From assembly GCF_947654165.1 (NCBI RefSeq), contig NZ_CANTKB010000008.1:1-64000 (forward strand): a stretch of 64,000 bases of DNA, in the 5' to 3' direction. A program made the position numbers and the translations under genes. This stretch comes from an uncultured Blautia sp. (GTDB taxonomy: Bacteria; Bacillota; Clostridia; Lachnospirales; Lachnospiraceae). Below, in pieces: positions 35,806-44,644 of this stretch. A model generated the notes under the pieces. It was not told the DNA's origin. It ran no database searches and worked only from the letters and a program-made list of their open reading frames with translations. Numbering within the stretch: the first letter of the stretch is position 1; each line of letters starts with the position of its first letter.

Positions 35806-36630
35806 TCACCGATTCCCTAACTGCCAGAACGCCACAGCACTGGCAGCCGCTACATTCAAGGAATCCACGCCGTGGGACATGGGGATCTTCACCGTATAAT
35901 CACAGTCTGCAATGGTCTGTGATGCAAGCCCGTCTCCTTCTGTCCCCAAGATAATCGCCAGTTTTTCCTCTTCCATCAGTTTTGGATCATCAATGCTCAC
36001 GGAATCCTCTGACAATGCCATAGCTGCCGTCCGAAATCCCATTTCCTTCAAAAGAGAAAGGCCCTCGTCCGGCCATGGCTGATGTTTCGAAAATTTTGTC
36101 CAGGGTATCTGAAACACGGTTCCCATACTCACCCTTGCGGCTCTCCTGTACAGGGGATCGCTGCATCCGTAAGTCAGCAAAACAGCATCCATGTGAAGGG
36201 CTGCCGCAGAACGGAAGATTGCACCCACATTCGTAGGATTTACCACATTTTCCAGAACAGCGATCCGCCTTGCACCCGCACAGATTTCCTCGACCGCAGG
36301 AAGTTTTGGACGGTGCATGGCACATAACATCCCCCTGGTCAAAGGAAACCCGGTAAGTCTGGTCAAAACAGAAAATTCTGCTGTATAGACTGGTACCTCC
36401 GGACATCTTTCCAGGATTTCTTTCCCTTCCCCTTCTATCTGTTTTGGTTCTGACAGCATGGAAATGGGAACGCATCCTGCATCCAGTGCACGTCCGATCA
36501 CTTTTGGACTTTCTGCGATAAAAATCCCTTCTTTTGGCTCGTAATATCTCAGTAATTGTACCTCCGAAAGCCGTGCATAAAGATCCAGTTCCGGAGCATC
36601 AAAATCCTTGATCTCTATTCTATTTGACAT
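35806..36630 (-). CDS. SpoU/TrmH-family RNA methyltransferase
   Basis: The 274-residue SPOUT enzyme has the family motifs NVVNPTNVGAIFRSAAAL, ILGTEGDGL and MSHGVDSLNVAAA. These enzymes 2'-O-methylate rRNA or tRNA using SAM bound in a trefoil knot. The N-terminal domain is an L7Ae-like or related substrate-binding part. I start it at the ATG at 36630, with CAGGAG before it; the longer frame adds a leader lacking support. Confidence 0.87.
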   Translation of the reverse strand: MSNRIEIKDFDAPELDLYARLSEVQLLRYYEPKEGIFIAESPKVIGRALDAGCVPISMLSEPKQIEGEGKEILERCPEVPVYTAEFSVLTRLTGFPLTRGMLCAMHRPKLPAVEEICAGARRIAVLENVVNPTNVGAIFRSAAALHMDAVLLTYGCSDPLYRRAARVSMGTVFQIPWTKFSKHQPWPDEGLSLLKEMGFRTAAMALSEDSVSIDDPKLMEEEKLAIILGTEGDGLASQTIADCDYTVKIPMSHGVDSLNVAAASAVAFWQLGNR

Positions 36631-36650
36631 GTATGTTTTCTCCTGTCTCA

Positions 36651-37514
36651 TTATAATTTTGAACAAACAAGATCATATAATGCTCGCATAAGTTCTTCTC
36701 CCTGACGGCATTCTGCCACAAGAGAAACCACTGCATTCTGATCCGGAAGAACCATGGAAATCTGAGAATATTTTCCGTCTGCTCTATAAGAATTGTATTC
36801 TCCTCTCCAAAAAAGGTAGCTATAATACTCTGTATCAGACGGCTTTGTACTTTCTTCTATCCATTTTTCAGATAAAAGCTGTTTTCCATTCCATTTCCCT
36901 TTATTAAGATAAAAAAGTCCAAATTTGTGAAGTTCTGAAAGGGTGAGGAACAATCCTCCGGCACCAAAACTGTTCCCCATGGGGTCTGTTTCCCACATAG
37001 GACGTTTAATTCCAAGATGCGAAAACAGTCTTGGTGTCAGGTAAGAAACAAGGTCACATCCTGAACGCCGCTGCACTAAAATCCCTGCAAGATACGGCCC
37101 CACATTGCTGTATACAAAATGTGTCCCCGGTTTATACGCAAACGGAATCTCCAGTACCATTTTCACCCAATCATCTTCTTCATACAGGGGACGTTGTTCT
37201 GCCATCAGATGACTGTCTTCCTGACCAAGACACATGGTAAGCAGGTCTCGAACAGTAGCTGCTTTTAAATGATCATCCACAACCTCCGGCAAATCTTCTG
37301 AGAACGCCTCTGTCAGCTTCTCATCCAAAGAAAGCAAGCCTTCCTGAACAGCAAACCCTACTGCACAAGACGTAAAACTCTTAGTCACCGAATATACATT
37401 CCTGCGGCATTGTGCTTCCTTATACCATTCCGCTTCCATTTTATTATCTTTTGTAACCTGAATCCCAAGAACATTCAGCCTTTCTGCTTCTTTTATAAAT
37501 TCTTTCATGTCCAT
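36651..37514 (-). CDS. Serine hydrolase, beta-lactamase/class C PBP-like
   Basis: The 287-residue protein has SVTK as the SxxK nucleophile motif (after RRNVY) and YSNVGPYLAG as the tyrosine motif. The final motif is less clear. Relatives include class C beta-lactamases, esterases and PBP4-type hydrolases. There is no signal peptide, so it is probably cytoplasmic and acts on a small ester or amide. The start ATG at 37514 (MDMKEFIK) follows GGTACTTGG; the longer frame is unlikely. Confidence 0.75.
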   Translation of the reverse strand: MDMKEFIKEAERLNVLGIQVTKDNKMEAEWYKEAQCRRNVYSVTKSFTSCAVGFAVQEGLLSLDEKLTEAFSEDLPEVVDDHLKAATVRDLLTMCLGQEDSHLMAEQRPLYEEDDWVKMVLEIPFAYKPGTHFVYSNVGPYLAGILVQRRSGCDLVSYLTPRLFSHLGIKRPMWETDPMGNSFGAGGLFLTLSELHKFGLFYLNKGKWNGKQLLSEKWIEESTKPSDTEYYSYLFWRGEYNSYRADGKYSQISMVLPDQNAVVSLVAECRQGEELMRALYDLVCSKL

Positions 37515-37676
37515 TCCAAGTACCTTTCCTTTCCTGAAAACGCATTTCATTGACTCCTGCGAAGATTCTAGCCACATTCTAACCATTCCAACCAGACTTT
37601 GTCAATTATTCAATAGAATGAGCTTTATGGGATTGGTCTTTTTACTGCCATGCTCTTTCTTCATTTTTTAACGCCC

Positions 37677-38528
37677 TCATAGATTATTAACACCATAATA
37701 CCGATATATCGCTGAACCAATGTATTTTGTAACTCCTTTTCCGTACTGTTTATCCGTAGCTTCTTCCAACTGAGAATGATTCAGGTAATCTTTAGCGACT
37801 TCCAACAACAAGGCTCTGGGATTCTCTACCCTGAACATATTTTTGTAACTCTCTCCCAGTGCTTTTACAGACTCCATTGCCAGTTCTTCATCTGAATGAA
37901 CCATTGCAACGAAGAACTGTTCATAAACTGAATTCATTTCTATTCTTTGTTCCTCAAACTCCTCCCTGCTCTGTCTTGTTGACTTCAAACTTGCTTCTAC
38001 TGCTTTTTCTTTACTTCCATATATCTTAATCAAATGCTCACATGCCCTTTCATCTTTAAAGCTTTCCGCAACAGATTCTTTAAACTTCTCAATATCTCCA
38101 TAATGCTCGATAATTATTTTCTTGTCCTCATCACTCATAATTTCTAAAGAATGCTGAATTATTTTTTGAATATCCTCTTCATAAAATGCTTCAAAACTCA
38201 TCTTGCTCTCTCCTTTCAACATATCAGAAATCAATTCAATCAGACCATTCAGACGATTTCGTTTCATTTCTAGCATCCGTTTCTGTGTTTCAAGAATCTT
38301 TCGATTATCATTTTCAGAATCCATCATAATTGCTTTTATTTCTGACAATGGAACTTCCAGTTCCCGGAAAAACATAATCTGACGTAGTTTTTCCAATGAC
38401 CTTTCATCATATAAACGGTATCCTGCTTCTGTTACTTTAGCAGGCTTTAACAAATCAATTTCATCATAGTATCGTAATGTTCTGATGCTAATTCCAGTCA
38501 ATTCTGATACTTCTTTTACTGTTTTCAT
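37677..38528 (-). CDS. MerR-family regulator with TipAS-type ligand domain
   Basis: The N-terminal MerR domain is clear (LTGISIRTLRYYDEIDLL, ITEAGYRLYDE-like), followed by a dimerising coiled coil and a C-terminal TipAS-like helical domain. TipAL-type proteins bind thiopeptides or other drugs and switch on resistance genes. I start it at the ATG at 38528. Its own promoter has the 19-bp spacer expected of MerR control. The GyrI-like gene just upstream may be a related drug-binding protein. Confidence 0.82.
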   Translation of the reverse strand: MKTVKEVSELTGISIRTLRYYDEIDLLKPAKVTEAGYRLYDERSLEKLRQIMFFRELEVPLSEIKAIMMDSENDNRKILETQKRMLEMKRNRLNGLIELISDMLKGESKMSFEAFYEEDIQKIIQHSLEIMSDEDKKIIIEHYGDIEKFKESVAESFKDERACEHLIKIYGSKEKAVEASLKSTRQSREEFEEQRIEMNSVYEQFFVAMVHSDEELAMESVKALGESYKNMFRVENPRALLLEVAKDYLNHSQLEEATDKQYGKGVTKYIGSAIYRYYGVNNL

Positions 38529-38547
38529 AGTTCCTCCTTTCCCCCTC

Positions 38548-38578
38548 ATCGTAAACCGTTACGTTACTGGAGAGTCAA
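38548..38578 (-). promoter_or_regulatory. MerR-type promoter with 19-bp spacer
   Basis: On the minus strand TTGACT and TACGAT are separated by 19 bases containing an imperfect dyad (CCAGTAACG..TAACGG). MerR activators act at exactly such over-long spacers by twisting the DNA. It lies about 20 bases before the MerR gene start, so autoregulation is likely. Confidence 0.7.
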
Positions 38579-38586
38579 GATATTTA

Positions 38587-38626
38587 TTAAAAAAAGAGCA
38601 GACAGTCATTTCAAAAACTGTCTGCC
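38587..38626 (-). terminator. Terminator of the GyrI-like gene
   Basis: GCAGACAGT and ACTGTCTGC form a 9-bp stem, with a run of seven T (interrupted only by one C) following on the minus strand. It separates the GyrI-like gene from the MerR gene promoter. Confidence 0.8.
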
Positions 38627-38695
38627 ACAACCTGAAAATTGTCAAATACTATGTCTTAGCCAATCATTCAAAAATTTCTACCTCAAATTCAAAGT

Positions 38696-39328
38696 TTACG
38701 CCTTTTTAATCGGATGTCTAATAACCGTTTTCCATTTTTCCGGAGCAACTTTTCTTGCATCAGACATATAGATTTCGTGATGCAATCTTTCCTTGTTCAT
38801 ATCATTAACATATCCATTCTGCTCCAAATAAGCATCCATAAGTGCAACAGTCGCAGGCTCATCATCAAATGCTCCTAAATGCATAATCTGAACACACAAC
38901 CCTTCATCAATTGTAAGATATTCTGCTGACGAACAATCAAGTTTCTTCTTTTTCGTTGCCGTTTCTACTGCCCACTCAAAATCCTCTTTGGAAACAAAGT
39001 CTGGCAAGCGAATGACAGAAATCCAGTTAAATGCAGATTTATTTGCATAATCCACGCCCTCAACATCATCTTGCCACCAAAACCCTTCAAGCGGCGGAAC
39101 CACATATTCAAAAAAACCTTTGATTTTATAATCCGTCTTATAACTCATTTTTAATGTATATGCAACAGCATATAACACACCGATTGCTTGCTGATATGCA
39201 CCGCCTTCTTCGTTGGGATTGCCCTTGCCTCTGACAGCAATATAATTCGCCTTCGGGACATTTACAATCTCAGGTTTGTTCTTCGGCATATAAAATTCCC
39301 TGTACTCTTTCTTGAAATCAAATGCCAT
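38696..39328 (-). CDS. GyrI-like small-molecule-binding protein
   Basis: The 210-residue protein has the GyrI-like fold pattern: PKANYIAVRGKGNPNEEGGA, YKIKGFFEYVVPPLEGFWW, and LCVQIMHLGAFDDEPATV. Members bind or hydrolyse drugs or other cyclic compounds. I start it at the ATG at 39328, preceded by CGGAGG. It lies upstream of a MerR-TipAS regulator, which suggests joint involvement in small-molecule response. Its promoter region overlaps a 33-bp sequence repeated at 39896. Confidence 0.75.
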   Translation of the reverse strand: MAFDFKKEYREFYMPKNKPEIVNVPKANYIAVRGKGNPNEEGGAYQQAIGVLYAVAYTLKMSYKTDYKIKGFFEYVVPPLEGFWWQDDVEGVDYANKSAFNWISVIRLPDFVSKEDFEWAVETATKKKKLDCSSAEYLTIDEGLCVQIMHLGAFDDEPATVALMDAYLEQNGYVNDMNKERLHHEIYMSDARKVAPEKWKTVIRHPIKKA

Positions 39329-39360
39329 AATTACCTCCGAAAATTCCAAGTTGTTTGTTT

Positions 39361-39393
39361 CTCATAATATCATACTTTATAGTTATTTACATC
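39361..39393. repeat. 33-bp direct repeat, copy A (39361) of two
   Basis: The sequence starting CTCATAATATCATACTTT is repeated at 39896-39928 with three mismatches in 33. This copy directly abuts the first unit of array copy 2. On the minus strand it resembles a promoter (TATAAAG, TATGATATTAT) for the GyrI-like gene. Confidence 0.75.
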
Positions 39394-39729
39394 CTCGAAC
39401 TTCCCACACCATAAATAGGCTGAATTTCCTAATTCCCCGTGCCAGCCTACTTTTTTGTAGCTCACATAGGTTGAATTGCATGTTTTTCTCATATAAGCCT
39501 ACTTTTTTCTGCCTCAAATAGTCCAAATTCCCAGGTTTCCTCTTTTCAACCTATTTTTTACCGGAAAATATAGGCTAGACTTAAAGAATCTTACTTAGCA
39601 ACCTATTTGGCTCTAAAATAAATAGGTCTGATTTCAAAATTTATTAACCCCCACCTATTTGTGCCTAAAAAAAGTAGGCTAAAAATCACAAAACAATATC
39701 TTGTTATCGTAAATCATCTTTTGATATTG
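39394..39729. repeat. 52-nt mini-hairpin array, copy 2, with end hairpin
   Basis: Five full units start at 39446, 39498, 39550, 39602 and 39654, spaced exactly 52 nt, after one partial unit. Each has CCTAYTT...(A/G)TAGG. The 39602 unit pairs CCTATTT with AAATAGG, where copy 1 has CCTACTT with AAGTAGG, a paired C-G to T-A change. Unit-specific text also matches copy 1: ATTTCAAAATTTATTAA and GTAGGCTAAAAATCACAAAA. The end hairpin (39694-39729, CAATATC / GATATTG) has a sequence unrelated to that of copy 1 but the same place. It lies between leuS and the GyrI-like gene. Confidence 0.8.
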
Positions 39730-39854
39730 CAATTGATGGATAGTGCTCTAAACTTGTTAAGTCAATATTTAATGGAGTAACATATTCCATATAAAATTTT
39801 TCAGGATTTTTATCTTCAACATTTCCCACATAAAATCATTCTAACTTTGTCCAT
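39704..39854 (-). pseudogene. Possible remnant of a small gene beside array copy 2
   Basis: On the minus strand an ATG with AAGGGAA upstream gives MDKVRMILCGKC and stops. A shifted frame then reads GNVEDKNPEKFYMEYVTPL, continuing with SIAISKDDLR to a stop. It looks like a broken short coding region, but the evidence is only its amino-acid make-up. It partly overlaps the end hairpin of the array. The rest of 39730-39997 shows nothing else. Confidence 0.25.
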
Positions 39855-39895
39855 AATAATTCCCTTTCGCATATGACTTCCTATTTGTTTACACT

Positions 39896-39928
39896 CTCAT
39901 AATATCATACTTTGTAATTCTTTACATC
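39896..39928. repeat. 33-bp direct repeat, copy B (39896) of two
   Basis: Second copy of the CTCATAATATCATACTTT-type sequence found at 39361, in the same orientation. On the minus strand it precedes the small gene remnant at the same relative place as copy A precedes the GyrI-like gene. The two may be a duplicated promoter. Confidence 0.7.
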
Positions 39929-39997
39929 ATTGACCACAAAAATGGTGCAGACAATATTTCTACTATCTGCACCATTCTCTTCACTATTTCTTCTCGA

Positions 39998-42406
39998 TTA
40001 TTTCTGCACAATGTTGATAATCTTTTTCGGAACATAAATCTCTTTGATAATGGTTCCTGTCAGTTTATCTGCCACTACTTCTTTTGCCTTTGCAATTGCT
40101 GTTTCTTTATCTACGTCTACCGGAAGTGCTACCACACCTCTTGTCTTTCCGTTGATCTGAACAGCCATTTCAATGGTGTTTTCTACGGTCTTGGCTTCTT
40201 CGTATTCCGGCCATGGCTGATTGTATACATAACCTTCGTATCCGCAGGTGCTCCAGAGTTCTTCTGTAATATGAGGTGCTACCGGATTTAACAGTACCAG
40301 GAAGGTTTCATATTCTTTTCTGGTGATGCTGCCTTTTTTCGCAAAGTCATTGAGCAGTGCCATCAAAGCTGCGATTGCTGTATTGTATTTCAGGTTTTCG
40401 AAGTCGTTGCTTACTTTCTTAATGGTCTGATGCATCTTGGTTTCAAAATCTTTGCTGTATTCGTCGCCTTCCACCAGGATATCCTGAAGTTTCCATACAC
40501 GTTCCAGGAAACGGCGGCATCCTTTCACACCGTTTTCGGACCAGGAAGCACTGAGATCAAAAGCACCGATGAACATTTCATAAGTACGCAGAGTGTCTGC
40601 ACCGTAATCATTGACAATATCGTCCGGATTTACAACGTTTCCACGGGATTTGGACATTTTCTCACCGTTTTCACCCAGGATCATACCATGGGAAGTACGT
40701 TTCTGATATGGTTCCGGACATGGAACTACCTGATTGTCATACAGGAATTTATGCCAGAATCTGGAATACAGAAGGTGAAGGGTTGTATGTTCCATACCAC
40801 CATTGTACCAGTCAACCGGCAGCCAGTATTTTAATGCTTCCGGGCTTGCCAGAGCTTCTGTATTGTGCGGGTCTGTATAACGAAGGAAATACCAGGAAGA
40901 TCCAGCCCACTGAGGCATAGTGTCAGTCTCACGTTTTGCAGGACCGCCACAGCAAGGACAGGTAGTATTTACCCAGTCTGTCATAGCAGCCAGCGGAGAT
41001 TCTCCATTATCGGTTGGCATGTAGCTTTCTACTTCCGGAAGTTCCAGAGGAAGTTCGCTTTCAGGAAGTGCCACATAACCACATTTATCACAGTGTACGA
41101 TCGGGATCGGTTCACCCCAGTAACGCTGACGGGAGAATACCCAGTCTCTTAATTTATAGTTGGTCTTGCCTGTTCCCAGGTTCTTTTCTTCCAGCCATTC
41201 GATAATTGCTTTCTTTGCTTCTGCCACTTCCATACCATCCAGGAAGCCGGAATTGATCATCTTGCCGGTAGCAACGTCAGTGAATGCTTCTTCCTGTACG
41301 TTTTCGCCTCCTGCAACGACTTCAATGATCGGAAGATTGAATTTCTTTGCAAATTCCCAGTCACGGGTATCATGTGCAGGTACTGCCATGATGGCACCTG
41401 TTCCATAGCTCATTAATACATAATCAGAAACCCAGATTGGAATTTCTTTTCCGTTTACCGGATTTACGGCACAGATACCGTCAATCTGTACTCCTGTTTT
41501 ATCTTTTGCAAGCTCGGAACGCTCGAAATCAGATTTTCTGGCTGCCTGTTCCTGGTATTCACGGACAGCATCCATGTTTTTGATTTCATCTTTGTATTTT
41601 TCCAGAACCGGATGTTCCGGGGAAACAACCATGTAAGTAGCTCCGAAAAGCGTATCCGGTCTGGTTGTATAAACCCTTAATTTGTCTTCTTTTCCAGAAA
41701 TAGCGAAATCTACTTCCGCACCCTGGCTCTTACCGATCCAGTTCTTCTGGGAAACTTTAACTCTCTCAATGTAATCCACACCATCAAGTCCCTGAAGAAG
41801 TTTCTCTGCGTATTCTGTAATCTTCAGCATCCACTGGCTCTTTACCTTGCGGACAACCGGTGCACCGCAACGCTCGCATACACCATTGACAACTTCTTCG
41901 TTTGCCAGTCCTACTTTACAGGAAGTACACCAGTTAATTGGCATCTCTGTCTTATAAGCAAGCCCTGCATTGAACAGTTTCAGGAAAATCCACTGTGTCC
42001 ATTTGTAGTATTCCGGATCTGTAGTATTTACTTCTCTGTCCCAGTCAAAAGAATAGCCAAGGGATCTTAACTGTTCTTTAAATCTGTCTACATTGTTGGC
42101 TGTTACGATTTTTGGATGGATCTTGTTTTTGATGGCATAGTTTTCTGTAGGGAGACCGAAAGCATCCCAGCCCATTGGATACAGAACATTGTAGCCCTGC
42201 ATTCTTCTTTTTCTGGCTACGATATCCAGTGCTGTGTATGGTCTTGGATGACCTACATGAAGTCCCTGTCCTGACGGATACGGGAACTCTACCAGTGCAT
42301 AATATTTTGGTTTGCTGTAATCTTCTGTTGCGGCAAAAGCTTTGTTATCATCCCAGACTTTCTGCCACTTTTGTTCAATGGCCTTATGATTGTAAGGTAC
42401 AGACAT
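39998..42406 (-). CDS. leuS: Leucyl-tRNA synthetase
   Basis: The 802-residue class I enzyme has the HIGH-type motif in YPSGQGLHVGHPRPYTALD, an editing domain, and KMSKSRGNVVNPDDIV. It charges tRNA-Leu. The upstream region is a T-box leader with a consensus promoter, so it is induced by uncharged tRNA-Leu. An AGGAGG site precedes the ATG. The 3' side faces the second mini-hairpin array. Confidence 0.95.
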   Translation of the reverse strand: MSVPYNHKAIEQKWQKVWDDNKAFAATEDYSKPKYYALVEFPYPSGQGLHVGHPRPYTALDIVARKRRMQGYNVLYPMGWDAFGLPTENYAIKNKIHPKIVTANNVDRFKEQLRSLGYSFDWDREVNTTDPEYYKWTQWIFLKLFNAGLAYKTEMPINWCTSCKVGLANEEVVNGVCERCGAPVVRKVKSQWMLKITEYAEKLLQGLDGVDYIERVKVSQKNWIGKSQGAEVDFAISGKEDKLRVYTTRPDTLFGATYMVVSPEHPVLEKYKDEIKNMDAVREYQEQAARKSDFERSELAKDKTGVQIDGICAVNPVNGKEIPIWVSDYVLMSYGTGAIMAVPAHDTRDWEFAKKFNLPIIEVVAGGENVQEEAFTDVATGKMINSGFLDGMEVAEAKKAIIEWLEEKNLGTGKTNYKLRDWVFSRQRYWGEPIPIVHCDKCGYVALPESELPLELPEVESYMPTDNGESPLAAMTDWVNTTCPCCGGPAKRETDTMPQWAGSSWYFLRYTDPHNTEALASPEALKYWLPVDWYNGGMEHTTLHLLYSRFWHKFLYDNQVVPCPEPYQKRTSHGMILGENGEKMSKSRGNVVNPDDIVNDYGADTLRTYEMFIGAFDLSASWSENGVKGCRRFLERVWKLQDILVEGDEYSKDFETKMHQTIKKVSNDFENLKYNTAIAALMALLNDFAKKGSITRKEYETFLVLLNPVAPHITEELWSTCGYEGYVYNQPWPEYEEAKTVENTIEMAVQINGKTRGVVALPVDVDKETAIAKAKEVVADKLTGTIIKEIYVPKKIINIVQK

Positions 42407-42439
42407 TCTTTTTTTCCTCCTTGTTTGTATCTTTGCATA

Positions 42440-42692
42440 ATAAAAGCCCTTCCTCTCAGTTTAGAGACGAAGGGCTAAATTCCGTGGTACCACTCTAATT
42501 CATCTGATATTCCGCTCAGATGCACTCATTAAAATCTATAACGGGATCTCCCGTCCAAAACTACTTGAAATTCGCTCCGGAAACTCCGAGGCCAGTTCAA
42601 AAAATCTTCCTCTCTGTCTCGCACCTGCCGACAGCTCTCTGCAGATTCCAATTTTCCTACTCTTCCTCTTCTGCGTCTTTGTGTATGAAACT
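42440..42692 (-). promoter_or_regulatory. T-box riboswitch controlling leuS
   Basis: On the minus strand the T-box core AGAGTGGTACCACGG (42482-42496) is followed by the terminator hairpin (AGCCCTTCGTCTC... to GAAGGGCTTTTATT, 42443-42476). Upstream Stem I elements include GGTGCGAGA near 42620 and an AGTA-like box. A GAA CTG run near 42590-42600 supplies a candidate CUG leucine specifier; the exact pairing was not modelled. Uncharged tRNA-Leu would bind and let transcription pass into leuS. Confidence 0.8.
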
Positions 42693-42698
42693 ATCCCC

Positions 42699-42727
42699 AT
42701 TTTACTAACAGGGGCTGATTTTGTCAA
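42699..42727 (-). promoter_or_regulatory. Consensus promoter of the leuS leader
   Basis: TTGACA and TAAAAT with a spacer of exactly 17 bases on the minus strand. It predicts a start near 42692, the left limit used for the T-box RNA. Confidence 0.75.
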
Positions 42728-42741
42728 CCCCTGTTCTGTAA

Positions 42742-44451
42742 TTATTCTTCTGTATCTGCCGGCTGTTCTTCCTCTGGCTGCGGGTCTTCCTCTGCATCTG
42801 CCGCTTCCTGTCCTTCCAAGGTGACCACCTTGCATACAGGCTGTCCCAGCTTGAATTCCATGGTCAGAGTATCGCCTTCATCGAAGCCGATGATTTCCGG
42901 GAAGGAGGTAATGGACGCATCAAAGATCAATGTCTGACCATCCTGGATATTTTCTTCGTCCGGTCCTGTAATCTTCTGGGTCTCCGGCTCCAATGTAATA
43001 TAGAAATGAGAATTTCCTTCTACAACGGCCTGAGCCATGCGTTTGATCACACCAGTCACGGTGTTTTTCTCTCCGGTAGAACTTCCGTCCGAAGCAATGC
43101 CGTTTTCTGATAACAGTTTTTCGTAATTCTTTTCGCATTCTGCCACGCTGTCACCAATGGCAACGGTCTGATATTTCTGGACGTTTACCATAGCATATTT
43201 CTTCACAAGTCCGGCACCGTCTTTCAACGCCATGAAATACGTTGGCTGATCGGAAATATTCAGCAGCAACGGGAAGGCTGCGACATACTTCAGGTTCTGT
43301 ACCTGTCCCTCTGCGGAAGCCATGGCAGAACGCTCCTGTGCACCGTCACAGGCATAGTATCTGGTTTCCATGGTTCGCTGGTTCATCAATACAAATCCAA
43401 GGTTGGATTTATCGCCGCTTACGGAAGTAACCCCTGTGTAAACCCAGACATCATCTTCCAGTGCCAGATAGTTAAATCCGTCTGTTGTCTGGAGACAGCC
43501 CTTCTGTCCTAACACGCTGTTGAAAAATCCGTTTTTCAGCATTCCGTGATAATTATAAAGCTGTGTCAGCAGATCTGCAGGATATGCACGGTCTACCCAC
43601 TGAGGGCAATCCTCAATCTTATAGTCCTGAGTTTCTCCTGTCTGTGCGTTACAGAGAACCACACGGCCGATGGTCTGTCCACCAAATAATCCGATATTAA
43701 ATTTTTTCACCGGACAGATCCAATAGGGTGTTCCCTCATCGTCAATCTCAAAGCTTAACTGATCAAACATATACGTTGGATATTTAAAGCGAATATGGCG
43801 ATAAATATTACGATTAAAATATTCAGATTCCGAATACCGGATTCCTTCTTCCAACTGCACCAGCTCTGTATTCTGTGTGGCCATATCGATCAAAATGTAG
43901 GCAGGGATTCCTTCTTTCTGATTGGTGATCCATTTGATCGCACTGGCATATTCCAGTGGTGTCACACGGTAAGGCTGACCTTTGTAATTAATCTGAGAAT
44001 AAAGATCACTCACTTCAAACTGAGAAACCAGATCTACCATGCTTCCCATCTTTCTGTCGCCTAAAAGGCTTGCGGACTCCTTGTCCAAAAGTGGTATCTG
44101 ATCATAACTGATTTCCTCGATATCTTCTGTGAAGTTTCTCTCCTCAGGCTGTACCAGTTTCTGATACTTGTTGGCATTTACGATCGGAGAAGATAAAAGT
44201 GCACCCACTGCGTATACCACACCGATTCCCAGTATTACAAACACACCGCCTTTTAATACTTTGTTGCTCTTCAATTCATACATGCTGCGAATTCTCTTTC
44301 TTACTGCATAAAGAAGCAACATCACTGCCACCAAAGCTGCCAGGAAAAACCAAAAACCGCTTTCATGGATATTGATGGCCGGCAGAGTCACATAATAGTA
44401 GAGAAATGCCAGAACAAGGACCAAAAGTCCTGCTGCAAGTTTCTTTTTCAT
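42742..44451 (-). CDS. Large multi-helix membrane protein of unknown function
   Basis: The 569-residue protein has three N-terminal membrane segments (about 4-22, 33-49, 66-85) and a large extracytoplasmic region. This contains YASAIKWITNQKEGIPAYIL, GTPYWICPVKK and similar conserved-looking text, and the protein ends in an acidic Glu/Pro tail. I do not recognise the family; it has the look of a conserved Lachnospiraceae surface protein. It lies between leuS and the EF-G-like gene, each separated by terminator or promoter signals, so it is probably transcribed alone. Confidence 0.65.
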   Translation of the reverse strand: MKKKLAAGLLVLVLAFLYYYVTLPAINIHESGFWFFLAALVAVMLLLYAVRKRIRSMYELKSNKVLKGGVFVILGIGVVYAVGALLSSPIVNANKYQKLVQPEERNFTEDIEEISYDQIPLLDKESASLLGDRKMGSMVDLVSQFEVSDLYSQINYKGQPYRVTPLEYASAIKWITNQKEGIPAYILIDMATQNTELVQLEEGIRYSESEYFNRNIYRHIRFKYPTYMFDQLSFEIDDEGTPYWICPVKKFNIGLFGGQTIGRVVLCNAQTGETQDYKIEDCPQWVDRAYPADLLTQLYNYHGMLKNGFFNSVLGQKGCLQTTDGFNYLALEDDVWVYTGVTSVSGDKSNLGFVLMNQRTMETRYYACDGAQERSAMASAEGQVQNLKYVAAFPLLLNISDQPTYFMALKDGAGLVKKYAMVNVQKYQTVAIGDSVAECEKNYEKLLSENGIASDGSSTGEKNTVTGVIKRMAQAVVEGNSHFYITLEPETQKITGPDEENIQDGQTLIFDASITSFPEIIGFDEGDTLTMEFKLGQPVCKVVTLEGQEAADAEEDPQPEEEQPADTEE

Positions 44452-44579
44452 ATGCTGTACCTAATCCTTTCTCAAGCACTTATTTTGCTTGTTCTGCCCA
44501 TTGTAACATTTCCTGTAAGAGACAGCAAGCAAATCCCCTTTGGACACAGAATTTTCACAATTTCCGCGGGGAAGAAGAA

Positions 44580-44623
44580 AAGAGGAAAGCCCTCCCAAAC
44601 TTCTCTGTTCAGACTTTCCTCTT
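44580..44623 (-). terminator. Terminator of the EF-G-like gene
   Basis: AAGAGGAAAG pairs with CTTTCCTCTT around a long loop and is followed on the minus strand by TTCTTCTTC. It lies 20 bases after the stop codon. Confidence 0.7.
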
Positions 44624-44644
44624 GTATGTTTCAATATCATTTTC

